Positions 26,118-33,190 of a stretch of 64,000 nt of DNA are shown here, one piece after another. The notes beneath the pieces were generated by a model. The model worked only from the letters and a program-made list of their open reading frames with translations. It had not been told where the DNA came from and did no database searches. The stretch is from contig CABJAP010000016.1 in NCBI GenBank assembly GCA_902363595.1, forward strand, positions 1-64,000. Reading direction: 5' to 3'. The stretch comes from Clostridia bacterium (GTDB lineage Bacteria; Bacillota; Clostridia; Peptostreptococcales; Anaerovoracaceae). Every line of letters begins with the position of its first letter. Position 1 is the stretch's first letter. Both the position numbers and the translations under genes were made by a program.

Positions 26118-27566
26118 TTAATGTTCTTTTTTTATATTATTAAGAAACGTAACAGGAAATTTCTTTAACACCCAACATTTCATAAAAACAAAATACACAA
26201 TCGCAGATACAAAGAATGTTGGAAGCGCCGCACAAGTATACGGAAACAAACCTGTTGCTGATTTCCAGGTAAGCGGATTTAATATTAGCAGATAGGTAAT
26301 CATTCCAACAACCAATGAAATGAAGCCTGCAGGATTAAATCCCTTATAAAATTGGAATCCTTTTTTACGGCTGTAGAATTCCCGCAGGGAAACACGGCCA
26401 TTGGAAATAAATACCGTTTCCGTCACCATGATGCCTGCAAATACGGATGTAAGCAAACCAACAATCGCATAAATATTGCTTATTTTATAGTAAATAGTAG
26501 GATTTAGCAGGATCACCGTAGGTACTCCAATTAAGCAGATTGCTGCTGCCCATTTAACTTTTGGCCATCTTGATGTGATTGCAATTGCGCCTGGGTAAGT
26601 ATTTATGGCAATCGAAGATATGTTCGCAATTGCCATAAATATAAGGCCCATTACTGCAATTCCAACTATTCCGTTTTTTTCGCTGGCCTCTATAATCCAA
26701 TCAGAAGGATCATATGCGCCGGTTGCTAAAGCTACATAAGCGCCAAATACAATCGCAAGTACCGAGACGATCCCCCAGCCCCACATGCATCCATGATACG
26801 CTTTGCCTTCAGATTTACCAAGCCTGGTAAATACGCCGAACATAAAGGCCCAGGAGAAACCAAGTCCAAAATTTGTTTCCAAAGCGGATGCTATGTTCCA
26901 TCGGTCCGTAAGAGCCTCACTCCCGTCAATTATAATTCTGCCCCTAGGCTGCGCATCATATATATAGTCAAAGCCATACTCACTGAACAAGTAATATCCC
27001 AGTTCTGCTATAACAGCCAGCATAAAAACTGCGGATATTCTGGAAAACCACATCATTGCGCTTGGCCCGCTGTATGCAATGTATATGCCTGTCGCCAATG
27101 CAATCACCGACCAGATTGCAATTCCAAGAGTTTCATTACATAAGAAATCCGGCAGTCCGATCCTTGCACTGAACTTGGTTGCAAGCTGTCCGAATAATAG
27201 CATGGGCATGGATGCACTTACAATTAATTGGGTAGCAAACAGGACTACGATGATAGCAGGGCCTTTTGATCCAAAGGCGCATTGGGAGGCTGTCATGGAA
27301 TCCATTCCAAACCGGCATGAATAGATTCCCGCAAAGGCAATTAGAAACAGAGGCAGTACATTGCCCAGAAAAATTGTTGGTACTGCCTGTGTCGCCGGCA
27401 AGTACAATCCCGTCTGTGCACCGGCTAGAAAATACCATGCTGCTATACCGAAACACACTTGCACCGCAACCTGGTCTATGAAACCATAAACGCGTTCTCC
27501 GCCTTTTGCCGGCAAACAAGTAAAATTAGCCTCTTGTCTGGCTGCCGCCTGACCTTTTTTACTCAT
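26118..27566 (-). CDS. NCS1-family permease 1
   Basis: A 482-residue membrane protein with about 12 hydrophobic helices. The N-terminal segment (VYGFIDQVAVQVCFGIAAWY, then FLAGAQTGLYLP) matches the nucleobase:cation symporter-1 family, whose members import cytosine, purines, hydantoins, allantoin, thiamine or pyridoxine. AGGAGG precedes the ATG. It is collinear with and very similar to the permease at 42111. It follows the small single-TM protein gene by 12 bases, as the second permease does. The substrate is unknown; the sigma-54 operon context suggests the compound catabolised by this locus. Confidence 0.85.
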   Translation of the reverse strand: MSKKGQAAARQEANFTCLPAKGGERVYGFIDQVAVQVCFGIAAWYFLAGAQTGLYLPATQAVPTIFLGNVLPLFLIAFAGIYSCRFGMDSMTASQCAFGSKGPAIIVVLFATQLIVSASMPMLLFGQLATKFSARIGLPDFLCNETLGIAIWSVIALATGIYIAYSGPSAMMWFSRISAVFMLAVIAELGYYLFSEYGFDYIYDAQPRGRIIIDGSEALTDRWNIASALETNFGLGFSWAFMFGVFTRLGKSEGKAYHGCMWGWGIVSVLAIVFGAYVALATGAYDPSDWIIEASEKNGIVGIAVMGLIFMAIANISSIAINTYPGAIAITSRWPKVKWAAAICLIGVPTVILLNPTIYYKISNIYAIVGLLTSVFAGIMVTETVFISNGRVSLREFYSRKKGFQFYKGFNPAGFISLVVGMITYLLILNPLTWKSATGLFPYTCAALPTFFVSAIVYFVFMKCWVLKKFPVTFLNNIKKEH

Positions 27567-27578
27567 TATAAAACCTCC

Positions 27579-27848
27579 TCATGCGCCGAGTATCTCAGCC
27601 GCCCACCACACAGCACAGATGATGACAATTGCCAGGCCTGTCAGAACATCCTTTTTTGCAATTCTTTTTACCCACCCATCTTTGCCGTGCAATGCATCCC
27701 ACTCGTGTTTTTCCTCAAATTCCAGTATTCTTGATTCCAAGTCCTCTTTTAGCTTCGGGTCAATTCCAGGCATGTCAATCTCCAGCTTATGCGCTTCTTC
27801 GATCTGCTCGCTAGTAACACTATTTTTGTCATTATAAAGTTCAACCAT
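27579..27848 (-). CDS. small single-TM protein paired with NCS1 permease 1
   Basis: 89 residues. An acidic cytoplasmic N-terminal part ends in a conserved patch (SRILEFEEKHEWDALHGKDG), and a single hydrophobic helix spans about 68-86 at the C-terminus. The protein encoded at 43606 shares the EFEEKH..D.L.GKDG core and the C-terminal helix, and each gene lies directly before an NCS1 permease gene. This suggests an obligate accessory subunit of the transporter. No named family is recognised. AAGGAGG precedes the ATG. Confidence 0.8.
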   Translation of the reverse strand: MVELYNDKNSVTSEQIEEAHKLEIDMPGIDPKLKEDLESRILEFEEKHEWDALHGKDGWVKRIAKKDVLTGLAIVIICAVWWAAEILGA

Positions 27849-27884
27849 TTCGGACCTCCTTATCCTCGAATTAAAAACTAAGCC

Positions 27885-29201
27885 CTATTTATCTATTTCA
27901 TGAAGCTTTTTTTCTTTCCTGAGGACAAATATAGCTGCAATCGTTCCTATAGCAGAAAACACCATATACACATATAAAGTTGAAATATTGGAACCAGTAT
28001 AATCAACTAATGCTCCAAGTAGTGGCTGCGAAACTGTTCCTGCAAAAACCCCCATAAATAACAGTACCGATGATATTGTTCCACCAAACTTTGGATTAAA
28101 CACTTCTTCCGGTAGAGCCCAATAAGGTCCATTCATAAACGGTATTCCACCGTAAAAAAGAAATAGTATGAGTGGCAGTACTGCCATTGGTGCATATGGT
28201 ATATACATACATGTAATTAGTGTAATAACAAAACCAATTATTAGTGCATAAGATCGTTTTTGCCCCATGAATCTATCTGAGATAACACCGCCTATAGGTG
28301 ATGAGATCAGCATTGCTAAGAAAGTAACAACGAGTATTGATGCTACTGTTTCTGCTCCAAAACCTAAATCCACTTCAAGTAAAAGAGGTAAATAGCTTGC
28401 CACAGTATACACTGTTCCACAATTCATCATAATAACTAATGACAAAAACACAAACATAGGTGACTTAATTGATTTTGCTAGTGTAGTAGGCAGCTTGTCT
28501 AATGTCAATCCATCTTCTTTATAAGTGTCAGATTGTTTAGAGCCTCCAGGGAGGATTTCATCTACAATTGTATATCCTTTATACACATCTCTAAAGTCCT
28601 TAGCAATTGCTGCATAAAGAATCATTAGAACAATCCCTGTCACAACAATCATTAACATACCAGCAGTTCTCCATTCAAATCCAGCATTCAATAATATATT
28701 GGCAAAAAAGCTATCAACTGAATAACCAAGTCCAATGCACCCGGTAAGTATTCCTCCGGCTAGTGCTCTCTCTTTTGCTGGAAACCAAACTGCAGTGGCA
28801 GATAACAGCCAGCCTACATAAAGGCCACCGCTTATTCCACCAATAAATCTCAAAACTATAAATAGTGCTACCGAATCACAGAATGGCCAAAAAACATGAG
28901 CAATTATCGCAAAGGGCAGTCCTAATAATGCTAATTTCTTTGTTCCAATCTTTGTTCCTAAAGGACCTCCTATTAAAAGAAATATCCCATACGAAAAATA
29001 GGAAGTTGTTGAGATGAACCCATAAGTTGTGTAACTTATATCGAGTGATTCCATGGCTTCATTACTAAAGCTTGAGAATAATTGCACGACCATAAAGAAA
29101 AAGGTTATTCCCAAACAATTCAGAACCAAGAAAATCCACCGATATCGAGGCGGTTTATTAAGCATGACGCATTCTTTCTCTGTATTCGTTATTGTTTCCA
29201 T
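27885..29201 (-). CDS. MFS transporter
   Basis: 438 residues with about 12 transmembrane helices and MFS loop motifs (GGPLGTKIGTKKLAL in loop 2-3; GGVISDRFMGQKRS in loop 8-9). It resembles the organic-anion or nitrate/cyanate-type branches of the major facilitator superfamily, but the substrate cannot be assigned. It lies 16 bases after the dehydrogenase-like gene and 36 bases before the small TM protein gene, so it belongs to the same sigma-54 operon. It could export a product or import a second substrate. Confidence 0.85.
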   Translation of the reverse strand: METITNTEKECVMLNKPPRYRWIFLVLNCLGITFFFMVVQLFSSFSNEAMESLDISYTTYGFISTTSYFSYGIFLLIGGPLGTKIGTKKLALLGLPFAIIAHVFWPFCDSVALFIVLRFIGGISGGLYVGWLLSATAVWFPAKERALAGGILTGCIGLGYSVDSFFANILLNAGFEWRTAGMLMIVVTGIVLMILYAAIAKDFRDVYKGYTIVDEILPGGSKQSDTYKEDGLTLDKLPTTLAKSIKSPMFVFLSLVIMMNCGTVYTVASYLPLLLEVDLGFGAETVASILVVTFLAMLISSPIGGVISDRFMGQKRSYALIIGFVITLITCMYIPYAPMAVLPLILFLFYGGIPFMNGPYWALPEEVFNPKFGGTISSVLLFMGVFAGTVSQPLLGALVDYTGSNISTLYVYMVFSAIGTIAAIFVLRKEKKLHEIDK

Positions 29202-29217
29202 TCCAGATTCCTTTCCG

Positions 29218-30084
29218 TTATATCATTTCACTGATAATAGCTACCATTTCCTTTTCTGCTAACCCTTTATCTTCACAGGTTTTGAACAATTCCACTATCT
29301 TATCTAAGAATGGCGTATTCACTCCATCTTCATTAATGGCATCCCTCATTGTCTCAGTTGAATGTACTTGCTTATCAACACTACATACGCTTGCATCTTT
29401 TAATTTACCATCATAACTGGCTAGGTCATTATTAATAACTCGATATATACCTTCAAGAAGAATTGGTAATAAAACTTTTGTTTCCTCAATCATTTCTTCA
29501 ACTGGATAGTTATTCTTTAGACAATATGCTGCAACTTCAACAAGCGATGCAAATGCACCAAAATGGATGTTCAACATCGCAATGTCAAGCATTCCTGAAC
29601 GCCGAATATCTTCTCCCAAATACGCCGTTTTGCCAAATGCATTAAATAGGTCAATGTTTTCATCAAACGCTTCTTTACTACCCGAATAATATACATAACC
29701 TCTTTCCGGATGTACATCTTGCGGATAATTCATTATTTTTGCATCTAAAAATAACGTATCCGTTTCTGAAAATAATTTTGCAACCTCTTCAACCTCTGAC
29801 GGTTTTGATGTACTTGAATAGACCACAGTTTTCCCGTTAAATCTAGATTTTTTACTTGCATTCACTACTTCTTTTGTTGCTTCATCACCCGCCAAATTAA
29901 ATACAATGCACTTTGAAAGTTCTGCCTCATCAAGCGTTGGCGCATATTTAGCACCCCTTTTGATAAACTGTTCCGCTTTCGCTTTGGTTCTATTAACAAT
30001 GGTCACATCAAACCCTGCATCCATTGCTGCATTAATTAACCCACTTCCCATCAGTCCACAACCGATAATTGTTACTTTTTTCAT
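29218..30084 (-). CDS. beta-hydroxyacid dehydrogenase/imine reductase-like protein
   Basis: 288 residues. An N-terminal NAD(P)-binding Rossmann fold (VTIIGCGLMGSGLINAAMDAG) is followed by the helical C-terminal domain of the 6-phosphogluconate/3-hydroxyisobutyrate dehydrogenase superfamily. The classical catalytic lysine motif (GxxGxGxxxKxxN) is not seen; the equivalent segment reads RRSGMLDIAMLNIHFG. That loss is typical of imine reductase-like members, which act on C=N bonds. It is the first gene of the sigma-54 operon at 26-30 kb. The start at 30084 is supported by AGGAGG; an upstream ATG is not. Confidence 0.75.
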   Translation of the reverse strand: MKKVTIIGCGLMGSGLINAAMDAGFDVTIVNRTKAKAEQFIKRGAKYAPTLDEAELSKCIVFNLAGDEATKEVVNASKKSRFNGKTVVYSSTSKPSEVEEVAKLFSETDTLFLDAKIMNYPQDVHPERGYVYYSGSKEAFDENIDLFNAFGKTAYLGEDIRRSGMLDIAMLNIHFGAFASLVEVAAYCLKNNYPVEEMIEETKVLLPILLEGIYRVINNDLASYDGKLKDASVCSVDKQVHSTETMRDAINEDGVNTPFLDKIVELFKTCEDKGLAEKEMVAIISEMI

Positions 30085-30135
30085 GATTTGTTTCCTCCTA
30101 ACCAACATCTACGGTATTATATACCATATAATTAC

Positions 30136-30150
30136 GCAAAAGATGTGCCA
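30136..30150 (-). promoter_or_regulatory. sigma-54 promoter of the 26-30 kb operon
   Basis: Minus strand TGGCACATCTTTTGC, with GG-N10-GC spacing and 51 bases before the start codon. Confidence 0.85.
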
Positions 30151-30233
30151 ACCTCATACAATTTTCACAATAGTCTTAATTAATTGATTTTTCAATGGAT
30201 CATTTGATTTCTTACAAACACACATTCATTTTT

Positions 30234-30293
30234 TGTAGCAAATCGTCTACAATTAGTAGAAAAGCATCACTTTCTTGAAGCAACTATTCTACA
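30234..30293. promoter_or_regulatory. paired activator-binding palindromes upstream of 26-30 kb operon
   Basis: TGTAG-N8-CTACA (30234-30251) and TGAAG-N8-CTACA (30276-30293) have centres 42 bases apart (four helical turns). They lie about 95 and 135 bases upstream of the sigma-54 promoter, the usual place for enhancer sites. Confidence 0.7.
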
Positions 30294-30363
30294 ATGCCTG
30301 CGAACCCATTTATAGCTTTCGCTCCCATTTTGGAATTCCGACAAAGGGTTTGCATAATATCTA

Positions 30364-30649
30364 AATACCGGCGGATTTCCTTATATTTCCGTAACAGACC
30401 TGGCCTTGCTCAAATCCAATTCCAAATATCTTGCCAGCGTAGTAGGTAGCCCTGTTTCGGTTAGCAATTGACCTATTTTCAGGTTACCGCGGACATGACA
30501 GCCTAAGAAACTTTGACCGAGAAATAAAACCGTCTTACCGCATCAAAGATAATTACAAAAAAATTGTCATAACCCTCGACCACTATACTGCCAGCAATTA
30601 CGATGGCATCAAGGTTATCAATGCGCTCGACTGGCTGGGCGAAGAATAA
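30364..30649 (+). pseudogene. remnant of an AAA ATPase with DUF4143-type C-terminus
   Basis: Plus-strand translation gives two fragments in shifted frames. One (30364-30470, ending in a stop) resembles the middle of DUF4143 ATPases. The other (about 30506-30649, ending TAA) reads DREIKPSYRIKDNYKKIVIT and continues to GIKVINALDWL, the usual C-terminal pattern of these ATPases. The N-terminal AAA domain is absent. It is a decayed insertion between two sigma-54 operons. Confidence 0.5.
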
Positions 30650-30664
30650 AAACAAAGGAGCCGG

Positions 30665-30859
30665 CTATTTGTCCTCCAAGCTTTTTTCAACCTCGCTCAT
30701 TCTCCCCTCTACCAGTTCTTCGGGCAAATACACCTGTCCGCATACCGGGCATCTTAGCACCTTATGTCTGAAAAATTTATTTAGATACGTAAATTGAACT
30801 TCGAATTCTTTCATTTCCTCTTGGCATGTATCACAGATCAGGGTTGACTTTTCGCCCAT
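30665..30859 (-). CDS. small zinc/redox protein, DVU_1557-like
   Basis: 64 residues with two CxxC pairs (ICDTC near residue 10 and CPVC near 38), a YgiT-like zinc-ribbon arrangement. It overlaps the oxidoreductase gene by 29 bases, and GGAGG precedes its ATG. The same order (Mop-type aldehyde oxidoreductase, flavin/dicluster protein, small cysteine protein) is known from Desulfovibrio loci such as DVU_1559-1557. A role as a redox or maturation partner of the molybdenum enzyme is inferred from this. Confidence 0.75.
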   Translation of the reverse strand: MGEKSTLICDTCQEEMKEFEVQFTYLNKFFRHKVLRCPVCGQVYLPEELVEGRMSEVEKSLEDK

Positions 30860-33128
30860 TCCATACTTCCTCCAGTTTTAAATCCATTCTGTGGGTATAT
30901 ACGCTTTGAATCAAATACTTGTCATCTTCCATTTTGTATCTGACCCAGCAAGTGATATAGTTTAATTTTGCATAACAAACAAACTCATCATGCTCTTTAT
31001 CATAAACCTTTCTGTGAGCCTGATTGCTTTTTTCAAGAACTGTCTTTACATCATCCTCCACAAGTCGGAGTCTCTTCATTTTTTGCCGGACTTCACCGCT
31101 CAGGACGATTTCTATCGAATATTGATTCATTTCGTTATTTGCCGTAGATTCTCCCCAAATATCCGCCAGCAGTGTTTCTTTAAGCTTAATGCGGTTTTTT
31201 CTTCGCTGCGTATAATCGCAAGTCTCATAATCAAAACCGTTAACATCAAATAATAAATCGAACAGATGCACGGACTGTTTGTTATCATCCATAAAAGCAT
31301 CCCTGCAATTGGAGCAATAGGTAATGTACGGCCTGTTATCCAGCTTTGCTCTTTCTTTTGTCACATAATTAGCAAAGTCAGGGTTCGCCACCGCAGTATC
31401 TCCGCCATATCCGCAGCAGCCGTAGTTTCCTTTACCCGCAATCTCTCCTGCATTAATACTAAGCTCACGCAGAAGATCTCTTATGGAGGTTTGTAAGTTT
31501 ACATCGTATCTCGAAGAGCAAGGATCAAAGATGGCAAAGCTGCAATCCGTTAACTCCTCACGAAGCGAAGTTTGCGGCCATTTTTGCTTATCTGCCATAA
31601 ATTCATAAATCGACACAGTCTTTAATTCAGGAAGATATTCCCGCATGTGCCTGGTGCAAGAAGGACACGCCGTAATCAGAATCGGTTTTCCAAGGGACTC
31701 CCAATCCTGCCGCATTTCTGCTATTTGTTCATTATGCAGAACCTCGTCTCCGGACCATGATGCATGAATGCTGCAGCACCGAAGCAAAAGTCCAATATTT
31801 TTAAAATGGTCAATGAGCCATTTATATGACTGTTCAACATAATTTGGATCAGCTGCTCCCAGATTGCACCCAGGGAAAAACACATAATCAGAACGCATGG
31901 TTCTCGGCGCGTGCTTACAAATTTTCGCTCGCTGGCTGTTTGCATGCATCATGTCGTCGAGCCAGAATCCGTGAAAAGCCGGCGGCATTTTACCCTGTTT
32001 GTGTATCAGCTTTCGAGCCTCTAAAATCATATCTTTAAATTCAATATGTGCAGGGCAGCTCTCTTCGTACAGGCCGCATTGGGTGCACGTATTGATCATG
32101 CGAATCGCGGGCGCTTTGTGCAGCATGGACTCCGCTGCGATTGTCGTGGCAGCAATCTCTTCTTTCATCGCAAGTGGTCTTTTTTTAAGAAACGCCGTTA
32201 AGTCACAGTTTGTTTCACAAGCATCGCATTGACACCTTATACATCTTCCTGCCTCTTTCCGGACTTCTTCTTCGGTAAAAATTCCATTGTCCGTAGGGGT
32301 TACAGGCTCTTGTCTGAGCAGTTTCTCCAGATTTGGTATAACGTACGTTTCTTTTCTGTCCTTCTTATACTCGATGGTCCCTACTTTGAAATACGTATCA
32401 ATAGCAGCTGCAGCCATCGCACCGTCCGCGATAGATGCCATAACCTCTTTTCCGGTCAATGTGCCGCCCCCTAATACCACAGCACCTTTTTCATTTACGT
32501 ACACATGGTTCTTTCTATTTAAGGTTCCAAAATCCGTTCCATTTTTTCCGGTTGCCGCATAGATGCAATGAAAACCGTATGTACCCAGTTGGTCCAGGTT
32601 CTTTATCTCTGCTGCAGTTATCAATTGATACGTTTCTTTTCCCATCTGAAGCCGGATCTCCGCCAGATATGCTTCTTCTGGCATCAAGCTTTTTAACTGG
32701 CCGCCAATTTTATTTTCTTTTTCAAATACCACTACTTGATACTTTTTTTCAATTAGTCTCAGGGCGCAGGCAAGGCCGCTTGGCCCCGCTCCAATGATTG
32801 CTATTTTTTCTTTTTTTCGCGGCAAGTTATATTTTATTGGCTCTTTCTTTTTTGCTCTTTGGGTGCAGGTTTTTTCAAGAAGGCGCAGGTCCACAGCACC
32901 ATCAAGATCTTTTCTCGGGCAAGCATCCCTGCAATATCCCGGACAAAGCTCCGAAACGATACCTGGAAAGACAACAGCGTTGCGGTATAATTTATAGGCT
33001 CTTTCATATTTGTGTCTGCTGACCTTATCTTGAAACTCATGGACGTTCAAATGGAACGGGCACACATTGGTACACGCCGGTTCTTCTCTTTGCTTGCAGT
33101 TTTCAAATTGCGCATAATAGTTTTCCAT
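30831..33128 (-). CDS. flavin/iron-sulfur oxidoreductase with CCG domains
   Basis: 765 residues. In order: an N-terminal cysteine domain of the glutamate-synthase-small-subunit type (CTNVCPF, then LCPGYCRDACPRK), an FAD-binding Rossmann motif (IAIIGAGPSGLACAL) near residue 110, two [4Fe-4S] motifs (CIRCQCDACETNC near 305 and CTQCGLYEESCP near 355), CCG-type cysteine repeats as in heterodisulfide reductase subunit D/B (CCGYGGD near 605), and a C-terminal 80-residue domain of unknown type. The middle NAD(P)H domain seems shortened. It fits the pyridine-nucleotide oxidoreductase/dicluster-binding family that accompanies Mop-type enzymes, moving electrons from aldehyde oxidation. Confidence 0.85.
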   Translation of the reverse strand: MENYYAQFENCKQREEPACTNVCPFHLNVHEFQDKVSRHKYERAYKLYRNAVVFPGIVSELCPGYCRDACPRKDLDGAVDLRLLEKTCTQRAKKKEPIKYNLPRKKEKIAIIGAGPSGLACALRLIEKKYQVVVFEKENKIGGQLKSLMPEEAYLAEIRLQMGKETYQLITAAEIKNLDQLGTYGFHCIYAATGKNGTDFGTLNRKNHVYVNEKGAVVLGGGTLTGKEVMASIADGAMAAAAIDTYFKVGTIEYKKDRKETYVIPNLEKLLRQEPVTPTDNGIFTEEEVRKEAGRCIRCQCDACETNCDLTAFLKKRPLAMKEEIAATTIAAESMLHKAPAIRMINTCTQCGLYEESCPAHIEFKDMILEARKLIHKQGKMPPAFHGFWLDDMMHANSQRAKICKHAPRTMRSDYVFFPGCNLGAADPNYVEQSYKWLIDHFKNIGLLLRCCSIHASWSGDEVLHNEQIAEMRQDWESLGKPILITACPSCTRHMREYLPELKTVSIYEFMADKQKWPQTSLREELTDCSFAIFDPCSSRYDVNLQTSIRDLLRELSINAGEIAGKGNYGCCGYGGDTAVANPDFANYVTKERAKLDNRPYITYCSNCRDAFMDDNKQSVHLFDLLFDVNGFDYETCDYTQRRKNRIKLKETLLADIWGESTANNEMNQYSIEIVLSGEVRQKMKRLRLVEDDVKTVLEKSNQAHRKVYDKEHDEFVCYAKLNYITCWVRYKMEDDKYLIQSVYTHRMDLKLEEVWNGRKVNPDL

Positions 33129-33143
33129 ATGTTTTACCTATTA

Positions 33144-33181
33144 AATATTTGGCAGATGGACATGCCCATCTGCCAAATATT
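33144..33181 (-). other. strong intercistronic hairpin
   Basis: Perfect 16-base arms (AATATTTGGCAGATGG with its complement) and a 6-base loop lie between the aldehyde oxidoreductase stop codon and the oxidoreductase start. No T-run follows, so it is more likely an mRNA stability or processing element that sets the stoichiometry of the two proteins. Confidence 0.75.
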
Positions 33182-33190
33182 ACTCGTTTA

